Shown here piece by piece: positions 1-5,252 of a stretch of DNA of 5,541 nucleotides. This stretch comes from Candidatus Segetimicrobium genomatis (GTDB lineage: Bacteria; Sysuimicrobiota; Sysuimicrobiia; Sysuimicrobiales; Segetimicrobiaceae). The notes under the pieces were generated by a model. It was given only the letters and a program-made list of their open reading frames with translations, did not search any database and was not told the DNA's origin. Numbering within the stretch: the first letter of the stretch is position 1; each line of letters begins with the position of its first letter. The position numbers were made by a program, and so were the translations under genes. Where the stretch lies: assembly GCA_005882445.1 (NCBI GenBank), contig VBAN01000226.1, forward strand, positions 1-5,541, given 5' to 3'.

Positions 1-1021
1 GGAGATAGTGGCCGACGACCACGGCCTTGACGAGGTTCGAGATTCCGGGGATGCGCCCGAGCCACTCGCTGAGCCCCGGGGTGCGGATCGTGCTCACCCG
101 CTCCAGCGGGACCACGACGATCATCGGCACCCCGAGAATCGCCAGCTCATCGTTGTTGGTGCCGGGATAGGTCAGCGCGAGGTCGCACTGCGCCATGGCC
201 CGCAGATGCTCGCGCTCGACGAACTCGACCCTGAGATCCGGCAGCGTCATCGAACGCCGGGCCAGCTCCCGGGCGCAATCCTTGCGGGACAGAAACGGCG
301 AGGCGATCAGCGAGAACCGGAGATCCGGGCGCAGCGCGCGCATGGCGGGCACGACCTCGAGGATATACGGGAGCGCGATGTTCACGATCCAGCGGCGGCT
401 TCCGGGGAGGAGCGCCACGCGTGATCCCGACCGCGAGCGCACCGCGGCCGACCCGATCGTCTGGAGGTGCTCGACCCGGAGATCGCCGACGACGGCCAGA
501 CGCTCCCGGGGCGCGCCGCCGGAGATGAGGCGGTCGGCCAGAGGCCCCGAGGGAAGAAAGACCCGCTCGAACCAGCGGTCGCGTCTGAGGATGGGTTGGG
601 GGGCCTCGACGTAGGCGAAGCCGGAGAAGCGAAACCGCCGGGCGAGCGTGGCCGAGTACCAGAGATCGCCCCCGAAATGGAGCACGCACCCCGGACCCGG
701 AGCCGGGAAACGGCGGAGGCGGGCGGCGAACGCGAGACAATCCCGCGGCTTGAAGATGCGTTCGAACACCGCCGCCTGCCGGGCAAACGGCTCCTCCTGA
801 CCGCTCGCCCACTGGCACGGCGGCAGGATGAGTGACACCGCGAGCGGCAACCCCCGGGACTCCGCCCATTTCCGCGCGGCGCGGGCCATGGGGATGGCCA
901 GGTAGGAGACCTCGCCCGGGCTGTTGGCGACGAGCACCAGTTCGCGCGTGCTCACCGTCCCGGTCGCCGGGGCCGCGTCGTCGAGCGCGCGGCGCGACCC
1001 CGTGGTGAGGACGGAATTCAT
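1..1021 (-). CDS. LpxB-like (GT19-like) glycosyltransferase, C-terminus cut by window edge
   Basis: 340 residues are present and the 3' end lies outside the window. The protein resembles lipid-A-disaccharide synthase and related two-Rossmann-fold, nucleotide-sugar-dependent glycosyltransferases. The N-terminal strand and glycine turn read LVLVANSPGEVSYL (28-41), in the place of the LpxB 'SAGExSGD' segment. GDLRVEHL (179-186) matches the 'GxPxxD' hinge region, LLPGSR (204-209) is the C-terminal-domain nucleotide-binding loop, and TYPGTNNDELAILGVPMIV (284-302) matches the 'SGTxxLExxLxxxPMVV' motif. I see no signal peptide or membrane helix. The start was chosen because ATG forms an ATGA overlap with the PHP gene stop; a GTG at residue 23 is an alternative, since residues 1-22 look unconserved. 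No Shine-Dalgarno lies at normal spacing (GGAGG is 19 bases away), while a TATAAT box is six bases upstream. The family is fairly secure; the acceptor is unknown and true lipid A synthesis is not shown, because no other lpx genes are visible. Confidence 0.8.
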   Translation of the reverse strand, partial: MNSVLTTGSRRALDDAAPATGTVSTRELVLVANSPGEVSYLAIPMARAARKWAESRGLPLAVSLILPPCQWASGQEEPFARQAAVFERIFKPRDCLAFAARLRRFPAPGPGCVLHFGGDLWYSATLARRFRFSGFAYVEAPQPILRRDRWFERVFLPSGPLADRLISGGAPRERLAVVGDLRVEHLQTIGSAAVRSRSGSRVALLPGSRRWIVNIALPYILEVVPAMRALRPDLRFSLIASPFLSRKDCARELARRSMTLPDLRVEFVEREHLRAMAQCDLALTYPGTNNDELAILGVPMIVVVPLERVSTIRTPGLSEWLGRIPGISNLVKAVVVGHYL

Positions 1022-1983
1022 GTTGAGATTATACCCTGGTCCTCCGGGGGACGCAAACTAGGCGGGTCCGCGGGACCCGAGACCCAGAACGCCTGCGACC
1101 ACGCCGTTCCCCCCGCGCGGCCGGCGCACTCCACCCGCACGAAGCCCTCATCGCCACGGGGCTCGTAGGCGGCCTCGGGCCCCCCGTTCTCGTGCCGGAT
1201 CGCGCCACGGCCGTCGATAAACCGGACCCGGACCGCATCCGTGGCGCACCTGATCGCGCCGTCGCGCACCCCAAACTCGGCGCTCGGCCCGGTCGATGCG
1301 TAGACAGCCAGGCCGCGCAGTGCCCGCAGGAACTCCTCCGCGGTCACGGCTTCGGTCTTCACCATCACCCAGCCCGTATCGAAATCCCGGTCGCGGTGAA
1401 GATCGTCGACGGCAACCGCTCCGACCGGCGCCTGCGCTCCGCGCCGGGCGAGCACCTCCGCCCACCGCTTTACGTCCGCTGGGCTGTGACTGTGGTGGTT
1501 GCTGACCTCGATCAGGTGGTACCCCCGCAGCCGCGCCATCTCCGCCACCGGCCACCCGCCGGTCCAGAGGTTGCCCGTCCACCCCGGATGGTGGAGGGAC
1601 ACCACGCCCCCGGCGGCGACGGTCGCGTCGATGCATGCCTGGGCCCCGCGCACATGGACCGGCCCCGGCGCCCCCAGCCGTCCCAGGTGCGGGCCCAGCG
1701 GTCCGAACGGCCGCCCAATCGCGGTCTCGACCCCCGGCAGCGCCAGAAAGGCGCCGTCGTTGAGATCGTCGCAGGCGGTCACCCGTCCGTGATCGGTGAA
1801 GACCACAAAGGTGTATCCCGCGGTCCGATACCGCTCGACGAGTTGCCGCGGCGAGTACGTCCCGTCTGAGTTCGTGGTATGACAGTGCAGCTGCGCTTTG
1901 CGGTACCGGCCGGGGACCGCGTAGGGATCGGTGATGCGAAGCATGTTCACCTGCGAAAGATCCGGCGGCTCCCCCGGCGTCAC
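1018..1983 (-). CDS. PHP-domain metal-dependent hydrolase (CehA/McbA-like)
   Basis: A 321-residue predicted phosphoesterase of the PHP superfamily. Its metal ligands appear in the canonical order: HCH with downstream SDG (H33, H35, D40), TDHG (D64, H65), PGVE (E86), HHP (H131/H132), EVSNH (from E159) and DDLH (D194, H196). The PHP barrel ends near YASTGPSAEF (228-237). The last roughly 80 residues look like the small beta-rich domain that follows PHP barrels in CehA-type proteins. No signal peptide is visible, so a cytoplasmic location is likely. The GTG start at 1983 overlaps the M48 stop (GTGA), which points to translational coupling. An internal ATG at residue 14 (1944) with AGGTG just upstream is a plausible alternative, since similarity begins after it. 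The 3' end overlaps the next gene by four bases and contains a candidate promoter for it. The substrate is unknown; phosphate esters are the usual substrates of the superfamily. Confidence 0.88.
   Translation of the reverse strand: MTPGEPPDLSQVNMLRITDPYAVPGRYRKAQLHCHTTNSDGTYSPRQLVERYRTAGYTFVVFTDHGRVTACDDLNDGAFLALPGVETAIGRPFGPLGPHLGRLGAPGPVHVRGAQACIDATVAAGGVVSLHHPGWTGNLWTGGWPVAEMARLRGYHLIEVSNHHSHSPADVKRWAEVLARRGAQAPVGAVAVDDLHRDRDFDTGWVMVKTEAVTAEEFLRALRGLAVYASTGPSAEFGVRDGAIRCATDAVRVRFIDGRGAIRHENGGPEAAYEPRGDEGFVRVECAGRAGGTAWSQAFWVSGPADPPSLRPPEDQGIIST
1028..1056 (-). promoter_or_regulatory. Candidate internal promoter for the LpxB-like gene, possibly leaderless
   Basis: On the minus strand, TTGCGT (1056-1051) is followed by a 17-base spacer and a perfect TATAAT (1033-1028). 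Only six bases, CTCAAC, separate the TATAAT from the ATG at 1021, so transcription would be expected to begin at the A of the start codon. The box lies in the last codons of the PHP gene. The -35 matches the consensus at three of six positions. A chance match is possible, but a TATAAT is uncommon in DNA this GC-rich. Confidence 0.45.
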
Positions 1984-2786
1984 CTGTCGAGGTAGGGCGG
2001 CGGTGCGGAAGGCTGCGGTGCCGGTCGGGGCATCGGGTAGCCCATCTGGCGCAGCTCGTCGCGAACGGCTCCGATCCGGTCGAGCGTCGGCGGATGGCTC
2101 GCGAAGGCGGTGCCGAGCACCCCCGGCTTCTGCTCCAGCCCCCGCAGCCGCTCGAAGAACGCGACGGCGGCCCGAGGATCCCAGCCGGCCTTCCTCGTGT
2201 AGATCACCCCATAATGGTCGGCCTCATACTCCTTGTCGCGAGAATACTTCGCGCCGAGCAGCGCGCTGCCGATCCGGGAGAGCTGATACGCCGTCAGATC
2301 GCCGCCGAAGAAGATCCGGGTGATCAGGGTGGCGCCGAGCTGCAGCTCCATCTCGCGCTGGGCCAGGTCCACGGCGTGGCGGTGGGCGATGTGGGTGGTC
2401 TCGTGACCCAGCACGAACGCCAGCTCATCCTCGGATTTGACAAAGGGCAGCAGCCCCTTGGTGACAAACACGAATCCCCCGGGAGCGGCGAAGGCGTTCA
2501 CGGAGGAGTCCTGCACGATATGGTACGTCCACGGAAGGGTGGGCCGCTCCGAGACACGCGCCAGCCTGAGCCCGATGGTCCTGACGTATTGCGTCTTCGC
2601 GGGATCATTGACGAACCCAGAGGTCTTGGCGACCTGCGATTCGACCTGCCGCCCGATCTGGATCTCCTGCTGCTCGCTCATCCCAAAGAGTTGGGCGTGC
2701 GCGGACGGCATTGGAAGACCGAACGCCATCAGGGTCGCGGCCAGTGCCGCCGCGGCGACGCGAAGCGGTCGGGACGGATTGCGCAT
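1980..2786 (-). CDS. Secreted M48-family zinc metalloprotease (BepA-like)
   Basis: 268 residues. An N-terminal signal peptide (Arg at 2 and 6, hydrophobic stretch about 9-24, AHA before Q32) sends it across the membrane. The catalytic domain carries GHETTHIAHRH, with zinc ligands H128 and H132 and catalytic E129. SRDKEYEAD (182-190) supplies the third ligand, probably E186, and SHPPTLDRI (H231) matches the conserved histidine near the end of BepA-type proteases. The segment NAFAAPGGFVFVTKGLL (97-113) is the usual substrate-binding strand. There is no TPR domain like that of E. coli BepA; the protein ends in a proline-rich tail (from about 250). The expected role is envelope protein quality control, by family analogy. 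It heads a three-gene operon and its stop overlaps the PHP gene start. The ATG start is supported by a strong Shine-Dalgarno and by placing the signal peptide at the N-terminus. Confidence 0.93.
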   Translation of the reverse strand: MRNPSRPLRVAAAALAATLMAFGLPMPSAHAQLFGMSEQQEIQIGRQVESQVAKTSGFVNDPAKTQYVRTIGLRLARVSERPTLPWTYHIVQDSSVNAFAAPGGFVFVTKGLLPFVKSEDELAFVLGHETTHIAHRHAVDLAQREMELQLGATLITRIFFGGDLTAYQLSRIGSALLGAKYSRDKEYEADHYGVIYTRKAGWDPRAAVAFFERLRGLEQKPGVLGTAFASHPPTLDRIGAVRDELRQMGYPMPRPAPQPSAPPPYLDR

Positions 2787-2789
2787 ATG

Positions 2790-2801
2790 CCTCCTCTCCC
2801 C
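2790..2801 (-). promoter_or_regulatory. Tandem Shine-Dalgarno sequence of the M48 gene
   Basis: On the minus strand the leader reads GGGGAGAGGAGG, then CAT, then ATG. The proximal GGAGG (2794-2790) is only three bases from the start codon; the distal GGGGAG (2801-2796) sits nine bases away, at better spacing. This purine-rich leader fixes the start at 2786. Confidence 0.7.
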
Positions 2802-2836
2802 TTATCACTCCAAACGCTCGGTCCCGTACAGGAGTT

Positions 2837-2870
2837 CCGGCCGCCGAGTTCCATCATCTTGTTCGGCCGG
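2837..2870. repeat. Inverted repeat in the divergent spacer
   Basis: CCGGCCG (2837-2843) and CGGCCGG (2864-2870) form a 7-bp inverted repeat separated by 20 bases, between the two divergent genes. It could be an operator with half-sites about 27 bases apart centre to centre, or a chance match in GC-rich DNA. No T-run follows it, so it is not a typical terminator. Confidence 0.25.
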
Positions 2871-2910
2871 CCCCCGCGACCACCTGCCCGCCCGACGCCA
2901 TGGGCCACGC

Positions 2911-2922
2911 CCCCGGCCGGGG
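2911..2922. promoter_or_regulatory. Perfect 12-bp palindrome at the -35 position of the moaDE promoter
   Basis: CCCCGGCCGGGG is a perfect 12-bp palindrome. It ends 17 bases before the TACAAT -10 box, so its right half occupies the place where the -35 hexamer would be, and that half bears no resemblance to TTGACA. A regulator binding here could activate or repress moaDE. It consists only of G and C, so a chance origin cannot be excluded. Confidence 0.3.
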
Positions 2923-2936
2923 ACTCCGCCGTCCTG

Positions 2937-2945
2937 TGGTACAAT
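2937..2945 (+). promoter_or_regulatory. Extended -10 promoter of the moaDE fusion, probably leaderless
   Basis: TGGTACAAT is an extended -10 element (TGn followed by TACAAT at 2940-2945, five of six to consensus). Seven bases separate it from the GTG at 2953, so the predicted transcript starts at or one base before the start codon. No usable Shine-Dalgarno is present; the GGGG at 2947-2950 is only two bases from the GTG. The extended -10 may compensate for the missing -35. Confidence 0.5.
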
Positions 2946-2952
2946 CGGGGCT

Positions 2953-3585
2953 GTGAAGGTCACGGTCCGGCTGTTCGCCTCGTACCGGGAAGCCGCAGGC
3001 GCATCCAGAGTGGAGCTCGCCCTGAAGGACGGGGCCCGCGGTCCGGCGGTCTGGGCGGCGCTCGTGGCGCGGTTTCCCGCCCTTGCCCGCCAGCCGTCGC
3101 CGGCCGGCTATGCGGTCAACGACGAATACGTGGACGGCGCGCCGGTGAGCGGCGGGGCGACCGCCGGTCTGGCGCTGATCGAGATCAGCGAACAGCCGAT
3201 CCAGTTCGACCGGCTCCTCGCGGCGGTGGCTGATCCCCGGGCCGGGGCCGTCGTGCTCTTTCTCGGAGTGGTGCGCGACAACGCCCGCGGCCGGCGCGTC
3301 GACTACTTACAGTACGAAGCCTACGAGACCCTGGCGCGCCGAGAAGTGGAGCACATCGCCGAGACGATCGCCGGGCGGTGGCCGGGCACCCGGATCGCGA
3401 TCGCCCACCGGACGGGACGCCTCAAGGTCGGGGAGGCGAGCGTGGCGATCAGCGTGTCCGCCCCGCACCGGGCCGAGGCGTTCGAGGCGGCGCGATTCGC
3501 CATCGATGCCCTCAAACAGACCGTGCCCATCTGGAAGAAGGAGATCTGGGAAGGCGGGGAGGCCTGGGTCGGCGCGGAACCCTGA
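2953..3585 (+). CDS. moaDE: MoaD-MoaE fusion, molybdopterin synthase
   Basis: A 210-residue fusion of the two molybdopterin synthase subunits, which convert cyclic pyranopterin monophosphate to molybdopterin in the cytoplasm. The MoaD ubiquitin-like part starts VKVTVRLFASYREAAGA and reaches YAVNDEYVDGA (53-63). The MoaE part runs from about residue 76 to the end: GVVRDN (105-110), AHRTG (151-155), and HRAEAFEAARFAIDALKQ (172-189) with PIWKKE (192-197). K188 and K195 correspond to the catalytic K119 and K126 of E. coli MoaE, and R108 to R39, so MoaE looks active. The MoaD tail is odd: PVSGG (64-68) resembles the sulfur-carrying PPVSGG terminus, but it lies only 12 residues after the conserved Asn56, against about 25 in E. 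coli MoaD. Known fusions need cleavage after Gly-Gly. The GTG start at 2953 gives a family-typical N-terminus. No other Moco genes are in view. Confidence 0.93.
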   Translation: MKVTVRLFASYREAAGASRVELALKDGARGPAVWAALVARFPALARQPSPAGYAVNDEYVDGAPVSGGATAGLALIEISEQPIQFDRLLAAVADPRAGAVVLFLGVVRDNARGRRVDYLQYEAYETLARREVEHIAETIAGRWPGTRIAIAHRTGRLKVGEASVAISVSAPHRAEAFEAARFAIDALKQTVPIWKKEIWEGGEAWVGAEP

Positions 3586-3600
3586 GGCCCCGGAGGTGAT

Positions 3601-3605
3601 GGAGG
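3601..3605 (+). promoter_or_regulatory. Shine-Dalgarno of the GGDEF/HD-GYP gene
   Basis: GGAGG ends four bases before the GTG at 3610 and decides this start. A second GGAGG lies further upstream at about 3592. With only 24 bases after the moaDE stop and no terminator visible, the gene is probably co-transcribed with moaDE. Confidence 0.65.
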
Positions 3606-3609
3606 CGAC

Positions 3610-5127
3610 GTGAAAGCGCCCGATCAGGTGGCGGCTCCGCCTAAGGCGGCCGCGGCGGAAATCTTTGGAAACGCGCGGCACCTGGCGGCTGCGGCCGGCG
3701 CGGCGATCGGCCTGTATTCGGCCGCGCTGCTCTGGGGCGCCCACCAGGACAGGACCGGGATGTTTGCGCTCGCCTGCGGCGTGGCGGCGGGGCTCGCGCT
3801 GGAGTATGAGCCGTCCATGCTCGTGCGGGCGGCGGGGTATCTGCTCGGTCTGCTGAGCGTGAGCCTCGCCATCCCGGCGGGCGGCCTCGCGGCGCTGGCG
3901 TACGGCCCCTGGATCATCCTCGGCGCCGCGCTGTTTCCGGGCTGGCCCGCTGCGATCGGGCTGGGAGCCGCCGGCGTGGCGAGTTATCTGCTGGCCGTCG
4001 TTCCCGTGAGCTCCCCCACATCTGTGCCCCTCATCGCCGTGGCCGCGGCGATCGCGCTGCTGGCCCTCGCAGCCGCGCTCGTCGCCGGCGAGGCGCGCTC
4101 CCGGAGCGTGCTCGCCCTGACCGACCCGCTGACCGGGCTGGCGAACCGCCGGCTGCTCGGCTGGCGCCTCGCCGAGGAACTGTCCCAGGCGAAACGGACC
4201 GGCAGCACGTTCGCGCTCGTCCATCTCGACATCCAGGATTTCAAGCAGGTCAACCTCCATCAAATCTTGCAGGACGCGACGCGGGGCCACGATGTCGTCG
4301 CCAGGATTACCGGGGACCAGTTTGCGATCCTGGCGCCCGGCCTGGGCGAGACCGATGCCTCCGTAGTCGTCGAGCGGATCAGGACCGCGATCGGCCGGGC
4401 TGCCACGCTGCCTGCCCCGGTCCACCTGACGGCCGGGTGGGCAATCGCTCCTCGCGACGGCACCGACGCGGACGCGCTGCTCGAGACGGCGGAGTCGAGC
4501 GTCTTCGAGCAAAAGCTGGCCCGGAGGGCCGGACCGACCCTTCCCATGGAGCTCACGGAGGCCCTGTGGAGTCTACCCGATGGGGTGCAGGACCTGATCC
4601 GCCTCCTGCACACCGAGAGCATCGAACACGAAGGGCACCTCAGCCGGGTCGGGCAGTGGAGCCTGGACCTCGGCCGGCTGGCCGGGCTCGATCAGGAGCG
4701 GCAGCAGGCGCTGGCGCAGGCCGCGCTGGTCCATGACATCGGGAAGTTTGCGCTCCCCCGGTCGCTGCTCCGCAAGCCCGGCGCGCTCTCCCCGGAGGAA
4801 CAGGCGCAGATGGTCCGCCATGTGCCCAGCGGCGTAGCCCTGCTTCGCGCGCTGGGGGTGAGCGAGACGGTCATCGCCATCGTGGCGGCCCACCACGAGC
4901 GCTGGGACGGCACCGGCTATCCGGCCGGGCTGGCCGGAGACCGGATCCCGCTGGAAGCCCGGATCCTGTCGATTGCCGACGGCTGCGACGCCATGACCGC
5001 GCGCCGTCCACACCGCAAGCCCTGGACGACCGATGAAGCCGTCGCCGACCTCCGGCTCGAGGGCGGCCGGCAGTTCGATCCCGAACTCGTCGACCTGATT
5101 ATCCCCGTCCTCTCGGCGACCGGGTGA
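3610..5127 (+). CDS. Membrane-anchored degenerate GGDEF plus HD-GYP protein, probable c-di-GMP phosphodiesterase
   Basis: 505 residues. Residues about 24-160 are strongly hydrophobic, with roughly four to six membrane segments (near 24-44, 50-66, 73-98, 100-131 and 138-160) of no recognised sensor type. A GGDEF domain follows, opening with DPLTGLANRRLL (172-183). D207, D210 and K212 match the 'DxDxFK' region and N215 matches the 'ND' asparagine. About 14 residues that normally hold the GHxxGD loop are then missing, and the signature reads TGDQF (234-238), so cyclase activity is unlikely. RGHD (225-228) sits exactly five residues before it, which is the RxxD inhibitory c-di-GMP site. The HD-GYP domain (about 335-500) looks intact: H343, H375-D376, K379, H404, H428-H429, WDGTGYP (432-438) and D457. 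The inferred role is c-di-GMP hydrolysis to pGpG/GMP, regulated by the GGDEF remnant. It follows moaDE, but I see no functional link to Moco synthesis. Confidence 0.9.
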   Translation: MKAPDQVAAPPKAAAAEIFGNARHLAAAAGAAIGLYSAALLWGAHQDRTGMFALACGVAAGLALEYEPSMLVRAAGYLLGLLSVSLAIPAGGLAALAYGPWIILGAALFPGWPAAIGLGAAGVASYLLAVVPVSSPTSVPLIAVAAAIALLALAAALVAGEARSRSVLALTDPLTGLANRRLLGWRLAEELSQAKRTGSTFALVHLDIQDFKQVNLHQILQDATRGHDVVARITGDQFAILAPGLGETDASVVVERIRTAIGRAATLPAPVHLTAGWAIAPRDGTDADALLETAESSVFEQKLARRAGPTLPMELTEALWSLPDGVQDLIRLLHTESIEHEGHLSRVGQWSLDLGRLAGLDQERQQALAQAALVHDIGKFALPRSLLRKPGALSPEEQAQMVRHVPSGVALLRALGVSETVIAIVAAHHERWDGTGYPAGLAGDRIPLEARILSIADGCDAMTARRPHRKPWTTDEAVADLRLEGGRQFDPELVDLIIPVLSATG

Positions 5128-5150
5128 CCCGGAGTGTCCTGCGATCCGGG
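5120..5150 (+). other. Alternative small hairpins at the GGDEF/HD-GYP stop codon
   Basis: CCGGG (5120-5124) can pair with CCCGG (5128-5132), leaving the TGA stop codon as the loop. Alternatively CCCGGA (5128-5133) can pair with TCCGGG (5145-5150) across an 11-base loop. The two foldings exclude each other. No T-run follows, so this is at best a weak or Rho-assisted terminator or an mRNA end-stabilising structure. Confidence 0.25.
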
Positions 5151-5162
5151 AGATGGGGGAAT

Positions 5163-5252
5163 ATGGAGTGGTGTCGAATCTCATCTACCCTGATCCCGGC
5201 CCGCGCCGCAGACAGCGGCGTCACGCGCGCCTGGTGTGGAGGATCCGTATGA
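5163..5252 (+). CDS. Possible 29-codon leader ORF upstream of the exported-protein gene
   Basis: An ATG at 5163, preceded by GGGGGA at a short two-base spacing, opens a frame of 29 codons beginning MEWCRISSTL. It ends in a TGA that overlaps the next gene's ATG (ATGA). The peptide has two Trp and two Cys and no recognisable domain. The stop-start overlap is the only argument for it. It matches nothing I recognise and may be chance, since stop-free frames of this length are common in GC-rich DNA. Confidence 0.15.
   Translation: MEWCRISSTLIPARAADSGVTRAWCGGSV
5204..5220 (+). other. Perfect 6-bp hairpin in the leader of the exported-protein gene
   Basis: CGCCGC, loop AGACA, GCGGCG: a perfect GC-only stem, extendable by a G-T wobble (5203-5221), ending 17 bases before the GGAGG of the downstream gene. 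It has no T-run and is not a classic terminator. It could affect leader translation or RNA stability. Confidence 0.3.
5238..5242 (+). promoter_or_regulatory. Shine-Dalgarno of the exported-protein gene
   Basis: GGAGG lies six bases before the ATG at 5249. It selects this start, which also places a signal peptide at the N-terminus. Confidence 0.7.

Noticed and set aside
147..869. 240-codon minus-strand frame within the LpxB-like gene
   Set aside because: It is a different frame from the 340-codon reading frame that carries LLPGSR and the GTNNDE motif; Arg/Pro/Gly-rich with no motifs.
2801..2806. GATAAG on the minus strand as a -10 box for the M48 operon
   Set aside because: Only four of six match, no -35 box lies at 16-18 bases, and the predicted start would fall inside the Shine-Dalgarno sequence.
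2437..2952. Upstream extension of the MoaD-MoaE reading frame to an ATG at 2437
   Set aside because: The extension is antisense to the M48 gene and unlike MoaD. The GTG at 2953 gives the normal MoaD N-terminus and follows a promoter.
2094..3233. 379-codon open frame on the plus strand across the M48 gene, the spacer and the MoaD start
   Set aside because: It runs antisense through the M48 catalytic motif region and out of frame into moaDE; there is no domain and no ribosome site.
3307..4512. 401-codon open frame on the minus strand opposite moaDE and the GGDEF/HD-GYP gene
   Set aside because: It is antisense to two genes with clear families. Its composition (Arg, Gly, Gln and Asp rich, no motifs) is typical of a shadow frame in GC-rich DNA, and it spans the boundary of two real genes.
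4573..5184. 203-codon minus-strand frame opposite the HD-GYP domain
   Set aside because: Antisense shadow of a well-conserved domain with no supporting motifs.
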